Shown in pieces: positions 52,101 through 56,477 of a stretch of DNA of 64,000 nt. The notes below the pieces were generated by a model, which saw only the letters and a list, made by a program, of their open reading frames with translations, did no database searches and was not told the DNA's origin. Source of the stretch: Maribacter algarum (ex Zhang et al. 2020) (GTDB lineage Bacteria > Bacteroidota > Bacteroidia > Flavobacteriales > Flavobacteriaceae); contig NZ_VATY01000001.1 in assembly GCF_005885635.1 (NCBI RefSeq), forward strand, positions 1,364,001-1,428,000, written 5' to 3'. The position numbers were made by a program, and so were the translations under genes. Numbering within the stretch: the stretch's first letter is position 1; each line of letters starts with the position of its first letter.

Positions 52101-53419
52101 GAGTAGCAGGACCACAATCCTCAGGTACATTTGGCAATTTAACGTCTGGAACATATTATGTAAATGTATTTAGTGAAGATTGTACAACACCTGCTGAGCA
52201 AGTAATTATCGCCGAACCTATCCCATTGGATTATACCGATGATGTGGTAAATGCTCTTTGCTTTGGTGATGAAAACGGTAGCATAACGGTTACTCTATCT
52301 GGCGGTGCTGGAGGATATCAATATTCGATTTCTCCAAACTTAAATCAGTTTGATGACGAAAACACCTTTGATGGACTGGCGCCAGGTGATTATACTGTTA
52401 TTGCTCAAGATCAAAACGGTTGCTTTATTCAGTTGGATTATACGATTACGGCTCCAGAGTTGTTAACGGCAACAGGAGTTGCAACTCCTGAAGTATGTGC
52501 TGGTGACGAAGATGGCACTATCGCCTTAACTATTCAAGGTGGTACAGCACCTTACAGTACAAGATTAAGTGATGAATCGAATTTTGTTCAAGACAGAACT
52601 GATTTAACTGGTTTGTCCGCAGGAGGCTATATCATCTTTATTCGAGATGCAAATGGCTGTATGACTGATGTTGGAATTACTATTGAGGCAGGTGCAAACT
52701 TAAATGCCACAGTCGAGCCTATTTACGAATGTACTGGAGCTACGCCCGATAACTATGTGAACATTACATTGGAAGACCCAACTGTTATCGGAGACCTGCT
52801 TTATGCTCTTGACTCAACAGATCCAGCCGATATGCAATTGAATCCAGACTTTAGAAATACTGCTCCAGGTTCACATTATATCACCATTGCCCATGCGAAT
52901 GGTTGTATTCGCACTATCGATTTCGAAATTGAAGACTTCGAGCCGCTAACACTTAGCTTAGAGCAAACTGGTATTAATACCATAACGGCGACTGCCGATG
53001 GTGGACTTGAAGATTATACTTTCTATTTCGATGGAATAAACAATGGCGCCGACAACACATACATTATCAGCAGAACTGACACATTCGTTGTTAGAGTAGT
53101 TGACGCAAATGGATGTGAAGTTATAGCAAACATTGATATGGAGTTCATAGATATTGAGATTCCTAACTTCTTCACCCCGGATGGAGACGGACTTAATGAC
53201 GTATGGATGCCACTCAACCAAGAAGGCTTCCCAGAGATACTAACAATCATTTTTGACCGTTATGGTAGGGAAGTATATCGAATGACCCTTAATAGCCCAG
53301 GCTGGGATGGTCTTTATAACCAAAGCGAGCTTCCTACCGGTGATTACTGGTACGTGATTAAACTACGCGGCGAGAATGATGACCGTGAATTTGTTGGACA
53401 TTTTACCCTTTATCGATAA
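37109..53419 (+). CDS. sprB: Giant SprB-like gliding/adhesion protein, T9SS type B cargo
   Basis: A 5436-residue protein. The N-terminal signal (ALALLFLLMGGFLINTLEAQ) is followed by a unique region (about 30-400) and a DUF11-like domain (about 410-520). Dozens of SprB-type repeats of about 75-90 residues come next, recognised by PFEFSIDGG/YQYSIDGG, LSAGTYxVxVRDxNGC and xITEP. The sorting domain starts near residue 5345 (FFTPDGDGLNDVWMP, RYGREVY, GWDG, LPTGDYWYVIKL). F. johnsoniae SprB, 669 kDa, is a filamentous surface adhesin moved by the gliding motor; size, repeats and the adjacent sprF match. Internally it holds an apparently identical 1776-bp tandem duplication and two GC-rich blocks. 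Orthology with SprB is likely; repeat number and order differ between species. Confidence 0.85.
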   Translation: MDYQITNIKKALALLFLLMGGFLINTLEAQQNFGPRLENASDPTLKYINIRGDYTFLANSVMNRVDDFDNTNFNVPYNGTLGNNQWIREYVDVDGDNTTFSSSSSTLTTPDCSQIYWAGLYWAGNYDVERYTRSSYPYAYDASLYPDDNTHNEVTTIKFKVPGGTYVDITADNLADPVGDEDEIIIDGYADGVPDSPYVCYKNVTGMLQALADPDGEYFAANIRGTRGGNTYGVAGWTLVVIYENPTLTGKYISVFDGYEGVTTQSTAASRQNIDIAGFNTVPAGPVRARIGVGVLEGETDLTGDRFRIRTPLNNTYSNLSNTANPANNFFNSSITIDGVNVASRDINSTNSMGFDSDIFNINNPANSVIDNGETSARLQLRTSADWFGAFLVTFGVDIIEPDIVLEKKVEDIAGNDITGLGVNLGQTLDYVLSFRNRGNDDATNYTIRDVLPVNVFPPGGPTSDFAPGDIDAPAGVTYTYDIATRSITFSIPDNLVEIGDPVSSIRMRVRVAENCFDFIDACTDLIENLAYSTYEGVINDNVISDDPSVSDFDDCGFVTPGATNFLLDDLENCNFTRTVQLCGDDVLLDAGDNFDSYVWVIDDNGNGLFDATDTVIDDGDPDNDPSTLLVTQEGTYIVDKIIPDPCKGFKEIMVVERFGTSTVNPIIDYFNTVNADADVTNDIEGEITTCSIDGDQLAKIFLCGAGDSQILQTNITDAQTISWELLDESSCTAAPDDCANKNATCTWNQVATGSTYTANSAGKYRLVVTYQNGCFNRFYFDVFQNNLNVEYDTRDIICTTDGYINVTNPGSGYGFQLVDITNNAILVPYSANNGPNFTITSNGQYRVDIVPLDGAGDPIINACVFSTPDIGIRDRDFQVDITTTPANCNAQGSIQVDILNVEADYTYILRQTDGTLIDDETAQPDNTHTFNVNQGDYIIEVATADGCTFSQNVTVGRTIDPSVSALLTQNIGCTAGTITLTAANGLPDPNYSFAIWSYNGVDRYPTISDIPGDQYQVDPVFTFGWRDTDSDGTDEYFSGEDGTYVFVVVDANSCFAFSNPVTISDNGAMTVAITDDSPISCTGSSNAAITIVPTGGVAPFTYSIDGGLTTQTTPSFVGLSAGSYSIEVNDSSGCTIDLTHNISDPFPLSASAGVSRDATCDPLGAEVRITNVVGGTAPYQYSFDGGGTYSSSSIATLPPGTYTIIVRDATNCEFPMVVDVEDTPTPPGVSLTPEVNYNCDGSGTITATPSIPTYNYTYELDGVPNSPDPTSNVFLNVPPGTYTVRTNYVSATPPTPSLLLSEDFGSGLTIPNPNTSGYFYEDQLNDNTPSGAPIDNNRSINDYEYAVTDSIARPFGSWLNPIDHTTGTRATDGRYLVINIGAPAPGQVIYQQPINDIIHNQPLSVSLWLINLMRSGNNRIPPDLTIELRHPGTNALIVSANTGAVPENDIWNEYVLSLNPGANSSLNLVIITNESEISGNDVAIDDITVYQTPEVCPLFVETPVTVVAGQVFESNGIGSTNVSCNGLSDGTITFEVENFDTVAGFDYSVDGGTNWINSTTSPVTTAAIYGAGSQTIQIRKADEITCTTSVTTTITEPTPVVAAATITTPFSCNGGATITASATGGTPTYEYQLEDNAGAVIGTFDFATNGNNTVFPGLAPGDYIVIARDINGCSDPIDTAINIAPTNPVVFSVTPTACYSGANDASIQVDVTNGNGGYQFRINAGPWITPTPANATTYTFDNLANGAYDIEVRDALGCPNPLPTPTNVTIQPELTVSATAPNITACGTSTDIDITAAGGDTNYVYAVVPNGNAVVDGDFSTTNPVAVTTAGDYDVHVRDNNGAAGYCSDMFTITIAQDAPIAITPTPTAVSCFGGSDGAIDIVVDSGGAGPFEFSIDGGTNYQVGGSFVNLSAGTYPVQVRDANGCETTPVNVDVTEPAQLVAEAVQTQDYTCLQLGQITVGSVTPTSGGSGDYQYSIDGGTWTASTTGGHTFVDLLDGTYSIRVRDANAISCETTLADVIIAPLPVEPTLSSAISYNCDGTGDITITPFDPTYTYILDGTLPGQTGAGANVLADVAVGSHIVTVNYGSDCTVDITVVVEPGNAFEASITAFENLDCNADNSGTITISADNFGAGGFEYSLNSGAFVGPFTADEQITGLAAQAHSIVVRDVDDPVAGCTVTLNQTLTEPTPVVAAATITTPFSCNGGATITASATGGTPTYEYQLEDNAGAVIGTFDFATNGNNTVFPGLAPGDYIVIARDINGCSDPIDTAINIAPTNPVVFSVTPTACYSGANDASIQVDVTNGNGGYQFRINAGPWITPTPANATTYTFDNLANGAYDIEVRDALGCPNPLPTPTNVTIQPELTVSATAPNITACGTSTDIDITAAGGDTNYVYAVVPNGNAVVDGDFSTTNPVAVTTAGDYDVHVRDNNGAAGYCSDMFTITIAQDAPIAITPTPTAVSCFGGSDGAIDIVVDSGGAGPFEFSIDGGTNYQVGGSFVNLSAGTYPVQVRDANGCETTPVNVDVTEPAQLVAEAVQTQDYTCLQLGQITVGSVTPTSGGSGDYQYSIDGGTWTASTTGGHTFVDLLDGTYSIRVRDANAISCETTLADVIIAPLPVEPTLSSAISYNCDGTGDITITPFDPTYTYILDGTLPGQTGAGANVLADVAVGSHIVTVNYGSDCTVDITVVVEPGNAFEASITAFENLDCNADNSGTITISADNFGAGGFEYSLNSGAFVGPFTADEQITGLAAQAHSIVVRDVDDPVAGCTVTLNQTLTEPAPIVAAAAITETFTCNTGSATITASATGGTPTYEYQLEDNAGSVIGTFDFATNGNNTIFSGLTAGDYIVRARDINNCSDPIDTPITVVAPVSPTFTVNPTACYSGANDASIVVDVTSVPGNGGFQFSITGNSGPWLTPTPASATSYTFDNLANGTYTIDVRDAFGCLAAQQSITIESQLTAIIDVIDITCNDGTITVTPSGGDGNYAYAFVTTGTGVSAGDFAALNTFTVTAGNDGDYDVYVWDNNAGTPHCEYMETVTVNPATPIAFTAIGIDPECHDGVGSIDITITSGDIPYQIRIVDLDNAGASNQTVTNVIGTTQSFFNLMTGEYEVYVQDVNGCETQLSPNITIDNPDELTATVNPILPAACGSVDPMDYGFQFVGYPTTYPSGTTIEFSADGGATWTGDDSVPGTTDVLMGYISGTSVFPSMRTVVGGVEICRTDLPRYIIPFPLDDLDISISTVVVGCNELQVTVQGTAGVPNYEYTYADDPSTFNIATATWTAAVPGSHTWTGLVPGRTYVFYVRDSTGCIRQSNVNVNDITTNPLEITATYEPSCSGANDAEITYTITDTDATTHPSMRWEFYNANTNALVQTNTGHPAAIPTASTITITGLAPGEYYIVVTEVDASNIDACVSGSENLLIEELNPITASLSKLSDISCNAPGLISVDDIQGGGGTFNFTVTGPAGFTTITATTDNPISIPANSTAGDYNVRVTDQFGCFADFGPINLTLTANPTIDSMVVDNCASPTSLTINATSTAPQILYSIDGGTNYVDNGGVFNNLASGTYNVAIIDSNGCTDTDTVEIFPVLEANVSLTKLIDCTASPDAEITIDVTVGSTSYDYEITNGLGSVVSRTALPTNPFVFTTTVPEDYTITIYDNGTSAPECNRVFTVNVPAAVIPAFTETHADVTCNGSTNGTITLTETLNGINPLTYTISPVAGSFNATTNTFENLPPNTYTVTGTGSNSCIFDIVGIVVNEPNAIANVNATVTEFGCATGNNTENATITIDNAAITGGSNNYVRYEFINDQGTPATGDDVVLQDGSGLTYTETDILGGTYIINVYDDMGCIGTTTATILPYVEITDPTVTVTQDVTCNPGNDAEVIIGIVINPSAGAVDLSYSIVGTDNAYNAPNQASNAFTAIGIGNYLATVTNHLTGCSVQTTFEIEDPNTFEIATTVTDVVCFGDDGSVSFTISDTINPYASGFTWQIYESQGTDNLLDDVIVAGASGVSANLGPTAPFAIGAGEYRVEITQDSDPSCVNNARFVIAGPSAAITANVDVTPITCVGNDGVIEIIDVVGGWGDYSYYVGTTAPTVVGDYVASPRFDALAPGTYQAWVIDQNGCQQEVQNTIVLADPTPIAATLQLNQPNCPNFMGEIEVVGVTGGQGSNYTYQLIKDGTPVGTPQNTTVFSGLDAGSYTVQVNDQWSCTFTTLAEILYEPIVPLATVVKTIDCTVDPGGHINITQTGGSGNFDYEVRYPGTLPADPADDTNTTGVFTTLTIVGDYVFTITDQAVGHACPVTITQNLQDAVLPVLTIDAATNVTCNSADDGTITASVVDNGVGPFVFTIISGPGSSASFPITATSNTDTSAVFEGLEGTAAGITYTVEARGANNCFVTETQIITQPDAIANVNATVTEFGCATGNNTENATITIDNAAITGGSNNYVRYEFINTDTATTVQDGTNSSYTETNFLGGNYSINVYDDNGCIGNTTATIAPFTEISDPTVTVTQDITCDPAILEEIQVGVTLTPAAGTVNLEYTTTGTNVAYNQTNTTGTFTGMGIGNYSISITNLITGCLVQTTHEILDPDVMRAVATKLTDEECLNNGVDEGSLEIGITDYTGNYSYQVYDDNDVAVPGAGFSGTGNTTMPLIITNLPGGVYYVRIIETDAPFCQDDSNLITIIAPEFPVSAIVSEQASPSCSDDQGSILVDPEGGVGPYTIILTNTTTAQTYTETNVEAFIFSGLSGGDFDISITDAQGCPITNNITLVTPDALVATIASTPVICYNANTGTVTASVNPRNVTPNYLFQLNRYDSTGTTMATTSATQASSTFSGLSPGFYSITASDDVGCSDETSVIEIINPSEVVAQLIRTSPLTCATGIELELSATGGSGTYEYSEDNVTWISMTGSSVAIPNANIPGPLGAGTYRYHVRDAINGCISVLSNEISEDDIMPLAFTELNATIIACVGDTAAIMADATGGLGNYMYELYTDVSLSPASRVAGPQSSGTFGNLTSGTYYVNVFSEDCTTPAEQVIIAEPIPLDYTDDVVNALCFGDENGSITVTLSGGAGGYQYSISPNLNQFDDENTFDGLAPGDYTVIAQDQNGCFIQLDYTITAPELLTATGVATPEVCAGDEDGTIALTIQGGTAPYSTRLSDESNFVQDRTDLTGLSAGGYIIFIRDANGCMTDVGITIEAGANLNATVEPIYECTGATPDNYVNITLEDPTVIGDLLYALDSTDPADMQLNPDFRNTAPGSHYITIAHANGCIRTIDFEIEDFEPLTLSLEQTGINTITATADGGLEDYTFYFDGINNGADNTYIISRTDTFVVRVVDANGCEVIANIDMEFIDIEIPNFFTPDGDGLNDVWMPLNQEGFPEILTIIFDRYGREVYRMTLNSPGWDGLYNQSELPTGDYWYVIKLRGENDDREFVGHFTLYR
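41892..43667 (+). repeat. 1776-bp tandem duplication, copy A
   Basis: 592 codons, in frame (about residues 1595-2187). It begins with TTACAGAACC and runs directly into copy B. Every stretch I compared is identical to copy B, including antisense and out-of-frame readings. Confidence 0.93.
43668..45443 (+). repeat. 1776-bp tandem duplication, copy B
   Basis: Follows copy A without a gap. The 10-base sequence TTACAGAACC occurs at the start of A (41892), the A/B junction (43668) and the end of B (45444). After that the sequence turns into a diverged, AT-richer third copy of the same domains (about 45444-46530; TEPAPIVAAAAITETF). Confidence 0.93.
48390..48528 (+). repeat. 139-bp direct repeat, left copy
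   Basis: Identical to 50325-50463, 1935 bases apart. It marks the left edge of a GC-rich block in the giant gene and encodes AIANVNATVTEFGCATG and onward. Confidence 0.9.
50325..50463 (+). repeat. 139-bp direct repeat, right copy
   Basis: Identical to 48390-48528. Downstream of it the sequence returns to AT-rich codon use, while still encoding a module homologous to the one that follows the left copy. Confidence 0.9.
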
Positions 53420-53439
53420 ACTCTTAACCTAAGAAAACC

Positions 53440-54384
53440 ATGCGCAACAAAATATTAACCCTACTGTTATTCTTGTCAGCCTTTGCCATGAAAGGTCAAG
53501 AACTTACGATTCCACAGTTATCTCAATATTTGGCGGACAATCCTTTTGTGATGTCACCCACTTATGCCGGAATTGGAGATCATGTTAAAATTCGTATCAA
53601 CGGACTTACGCAATGGGTAGGTATCAAAGATGCGCCAGACACACAATCCTTAGCTGCAGATATGCGCGTTGGCGAACAATCGGGGCTGGGAATGATGCTT
53701 TATAACGATAGTAATGGGGAAACTAAACAACGTGGTGCAAGAGTATCTTTTGCGCATCACTTGACTATCGATCGCTACGATGATAAATTCTTGTCATTCG
53801 GTCTTTCGTATAATTTCAACCAGTTTCGTATTGATATTGAAAACTTTGATGCTCTAGATCCAAGTGTAACAGATGATAGGGCCACCACCAATCATAACTT
53901 TGATGTGGGCGTGCTATATCGTTGGGATAAATTCTACATAAGCGCAAATGCTTCGAACATTATCAATAAAGACCTTACCAAGTTCAATCCTATTTTTGAG
54001 CCAAACCGTCTGCGTAACTACTATCTCTATACAGGATACCGTTATAAAAAGAACAAAAACAGTGATTTCGAAATTGAACCATCGGTTTTCTTTCAGCTTT
54101 TTGAAAGTGACGGAAGATCAGTTACTGATTTAAACGTCAAGTTCAGGTGGTATGATTTTGAGGACTACTACTACGCAGGTGTTACCTATCGTTTTTTAAA
54201 TGATCAAATCGGTGACCCACTATACGTCGCGCCTCTCATTGGTTTGAAAAAGAACAAATTTTACTTCGGATATTCTTACCAGGTAATTTTAAATGAAATC
54301 TTAGGATATAGTACGGGTACTCACGTGGTAACTCTAGGAGTAGATCTTTTCCAAGGAATCAGTAATTGTCGTTGTACTTACTAA
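53440..54384 (+). CDS. sprF: SprF, PorP-family T9SS partner of SprB
   Basis: A 314-residue outer-membrane protein. The signal peptide (ILTLLLFLSAFAMKG) is followed by the family opening LTIPQLSQYLADNPFVMSPTYAGIGD. A barrel-like body and the C-terminal THVVTLGVDLFQGISNCRCTY follow. In F. johnsoniae SprF is required for SprB to reach the cell surface but not for chitinase export, that is, it is cargo-specific. It begins 20 bases after the giant gene, in the same order as the known operon, so the symbol is well supported. Length matches the family. Confidence 0.92.
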   Translation: MRNKILTLLLFLSAFAMKGQELTIPQLSQYLADNPFVMSPTYAGIGDHVKIRINGLTQWVGIKDAPDTQSLAADMRVGEQSGLGMMLYNDSNGETKQRGARVSFAHHLTIDRYDDKFLSFGLSYNFNQFRIDIENFDALDPSVTDDRATTNHNFDVGVLYRWDKFYISANASNIINKDLTKFNPIFEPNRLRNYYLYTGYRYKKNKNSDFEIEPSVFFQLFESDGRSVTDLNVKFRWYDFEDYYYAGVTYRFLNDQIGDPLYVAPLIGLKKNKFYFGYSYQVILNEILGYSTGTHVVTLGVDLFQGISNCRCTY

Positions 54385-54441
54385 TTAGACAATTCTTTAG
54401 TTTTCTAGTCAGATTGATTTAAGTTTGCCAAAAGCTTCATT

Positions 54442-54804
54442 TTGGGAAAAATCAAAGTTGAAAATATTCGTGTGTATGCAAATCATGGATGTTTACCTGA
54501 GGAAACTAGCATTGGCAGTGACTATCTAGTCGATGTACTGGTAAAAGCCAATCTTAAAAGGGCTTCCAAATCAGATGATTTAGCAGACACAGTGGACTAT
54601 GTTCATATCAACCAAATCGTCAAAGAGGAAATGAAAATTGCTTCCAAGCTTTTGGAGCATGTGGGCAAGCGGATTTTAAATAGAATATTCTCGGAAATTT
54701 CAATGGTAAAAAGGGCGAAGGTGTCCGTAACAAAAATCAACCCGCCAATAGGCGGTGATGTAGAAAAAGTTACAGTAGTCTTGAAAGAAAAAAGGAAGGT
54801 TTAA
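54442..54804 (+). CDS. folB: Dihydroneopterin aldolase
   Basis: A 120-residue enzyme of folate synthesis that converts 7,8-dihydroneopterin to 6-hydroxymethyl-dihydropterin. The opening GKIKVENIRVYANHGCLPEE is typical of FolB, as are YLVDVLVKANLKRA, DTVDYVHINQIV and the Lys-containing KINPPIGGDVEKVTVV. The only usable start in frame is TTG at 54442: a stop lies at 54415 and no ATG or GTG is between. The N-terminus from this TTG fits the family exactly, so a TTG start is likely. It lies 57 bases after sprF and just before tRNA-Cys. Confidence 0.92.
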   Translation: MGKIKVENIRVYANHGCLPEETSIGSDYLVDVLVKANLKRASKSDDLADTVDYVHINQIVKEEMKIASKLLEHVGKRILNRIFSEISMVKRAKVSVTKINPPIGGDVEKVTVVLKEKRKV

Positions 54805-54829
54805 GTTTTCCCAAAGTTAAAAAACATAT

Positions 54830-54837
54830 TACCTTTG
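54830..54837 (+). promoter_or_regulatory. Candidate -7 element of tRNA-Cys
   Basis: TACCTTTG matches TAnnTTTG and ends 12 bases before the tRNA 5' end. Confidence 0.5.
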
Positions 54838-54849
54838 CGGTTCAAATTT

Positions 54850-54920
54850 GGCATCGTGGCCGAGTGGCTAGGCACAGCTCTGCAAAAGCTTGTACAGCGG
54901 TTCGAATCCGCTCGATGCCT
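54850..54920 (+). tRNA. tRNA-Cys (anticodon GCA)
   Basis: Folds as a 71-base cloverleaf: acceptor GGCATCG / CGATGCC, D arm GCC / GGC with loop GAGTGGCTA, anticodon loop CTGCAAA (GCA), T arm AGCGG / CCGCT with loop TTCGAAT, discriminator T as usual for tRNA-Cys. The outermost anticodon-stem pair is a C.U mismatch. CCA is not encoded. Confidence 0.93.
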
Positions 54921-54926
54921 CTGAAA

Positions 54927-54956
54927 GGCTTCATAGAAATATGAAGTCTTTTTTTA
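54927..54956 (+). terminator. Terminator after tRNA-Cys
   Basis: Stem GGCTTCAT / ATGAAGTC (one G.T pair) with loop AGAAAT, then eight T residues (54949-54955 region). The T-tract overlaps the stop codon of the convergent LysE-type gene. Confidence 0.8.
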
Positions 54957-55640
54957 TTCGCGAATACGTTCGATTTCCTCGATTCCCTTTTCAATATTGA
55001 ATTTATCCTTTGGTAGAAATCCTTTGGTAATTAAAACCACTCCACAGATTACCAAGATGACGCCAAGTCCTTTTTTGATTAAATGGATTCTTTCGGGAGT
55101 GAGTTTTCGTTTGAGTTGTTTTGCGAGAAGTATCTTAAAAACATCCGTTATGAAATAGGCCAATAACATTGACCCAAAGAAAACTCGAATGCGAATAGGG
55201 TCATTATCAACACTTGGACCAACAATAATGATAATTCCTAACCAAAAAACTAAAACGCCAATATTGATAAAGTTGAGCAAAAAGCCTTTTACAAAAAGCC
55301 CTAAGTATCCTTTTTTAGCTGTAGAAGTTTCCTCTTCGGTATGCTCAGGTTTCTTTTTTGTGTCCTTCTTTACAAAAGTGGTAATTCCATAAACCAAAAG
55401 TATTACTCCCCCAAAAACATAAAGACCGGGTTGATTGCTTAAGTTTTCTAAAAGTTGAAAACTACTAAAGTAGGCAACAGTAATGAAGAGAACATCCGCA
55501 AGAAGAACCCCTAAATCAAAAACAATTGCGGCACGAAAACCTTTAATTGCACTAGTCTCTAAAAGCACAAAAAAAACAGGCCCAATCATAAAGCTTAAGA
55601 AAAAGCCTAATGGAATTGCCGCCTGTACGTCTTCTAACAT
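54954..55640 (-). CDS. LysE-family transporter
   Basis: A 228-residue inner-membrane protein with about six membrane segments. The N-terminal AIPLGFFLSFMIGPVFFVLLETS is the LysE/RhtB hallmark, followed by GVLLADVLFITVAYFSS. A charged Lys/Glu loop (FVKKDTKKKPEHTEEETST) comes before the second half (GFLLNFINIGVLVFWLGII). It probably exports an amino acid or related metabolite; the substrate cannot be told. Its stop codon overlaps the tRNA-Cys terminator tract on the other strand. Confidence 0.88.
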   Translation of the reverse strand: MLEDVQAAIPLGFFLSFMIGPVFFVLLETSAIKGFRAAIVFDLGVLLADVLFITVAYFSSFQLLENLSNQPGLYVFGGVILLVYGITTFVKKDTKKKPEHTEEETSTAKKGYLGLFVKGFLLNFINIGVLVFWLGIIIIVGPSVDNDPIRIRVFFGSMLLAYFITDVFKILLAKQLKRKLTPERIHLIKKGLGVILVICGVVLITKGFLPKDKFNIEKGIEEIERIRE

Positions 55641-55653
55641 GTTTTTTTAAGGC

Positions 55654-55683
55654 TTTAGATGCTAGACGTTAGACGTTAGACAC
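55654..55683. repeat. Short TTAGAC-type tandem repeat
   Basis: TTAGATGCTAGACGTTAGAC and a further GTTAGACAC form about four imperfect copies of a 7-8-base unit (T-TAGACG/T) in the spacer between the LysE and GIN-domain genes. Confidence 0.6.
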
Positions 55684-55724
55684 CTTTTTTGAATTTTTAC
55701 AAAATTCAAGTGTATTAAGATTTG

Positions 55725-56411
55725 CTATTGCATTCTGGTTACTTTTCCACCGAATACCGTCTTCTCCTCCATTTTTGCTGGGTCTCCATAAACAAGAACC
55801 TCTCCTCCTGCCTTTACAGTTGCTTTAACATAATCAAAAGCATGAATTTCAGCACGAGAACCTGCGTTTACATTTACTGTGGAAAATTTTGTTTTTAGGT
55901 GTTTACCTTCATAAACACCTCCTGTGTTTATAGCTACATCTTGTAAGTCAGAAGTACCAGCTGTTTTGATAACACCACCTGTTACTGTTTTAATCAATAA
56001 TTGCTCTACTTCAGCTTTAATATCCAATTCTCCACCTTCTTGTGCTTTTAATTCTAAAACATCTTGCTTTATAGTTTCTTCTGAAATAATTCGAGCGTCT
56101 TCATTAACATCAATGACAATAAGTTGTTCTGAATAATATAAATCTATAAAAGTTCGATAACCACTAAAAATTTTATGTATTTGCATACGGAGTCTTAATA
56201 CACCATCCTTGTTCGCTATAGCAACATTCGCTGTATTTGCTCCTGTAATAACAACTTTGTTCACATCGGATTTAATAAGATTAACTGATAGTCCATCGAA
56301 AGCCTTTACTTCGGTAAAAGTCTGAAGGTCTTTAGTAATCTTTTCGTCTTGCGATTGCAAGCTTTGTAGCGCGAAAAACGATACTAAAAGTACTAGTATT
56401 TGTCTCATCAC
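55725..56411 (-). CDS. GIN domain (DUF2807) exported protein
   Basis: A 228-residue protein with a signal peptide (ILVLLVSFFALQSLQSQ) and then a GIN/DUF2807 right-handed beta-helix-like domain: FTEVKAFDGLSVNLIKSD, VVITGANTANV, then repeated short beta rungs (LELKAQEGGELDIKAE, TVTGGVIKTAGTSDLQ, VNVNAGSRAEIHAFD). Family members are predicted envelope or surface proteins of unknown function in Bacteroidota. It is 66 bases downstream of rnr on the same strand. The ATG at 56411 is followed by a second Met. Confidence 0.87.
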   Translation of the reverse strand: MMRQILVLLVSFFALQSLQSQDEKITKDLQTFTEVKAFDGLSVNLIKSDVNKVVITGANTANVAIANKDGVLRLRMQIHKIFSGYRTFIDLYYSEQLIVIDVNEDARIISEETIKQDVLELKAQEGGELDIKAEVEQLLIKTVTGGVIKTAGTSDLQDVAINTGGVYEGKHLKTKFSTVNVNAGSRAEIHAFDYVKATVKAGGEVLVYGDPAKMEEKTVFGGKVTRMQ

Positions 56412-56477
56412 ATTTTATTTAGGTTGTTCATCATCCCTTAAACAAAATCCGTTCCAAATTTGGGAGTAAAAACGAAC

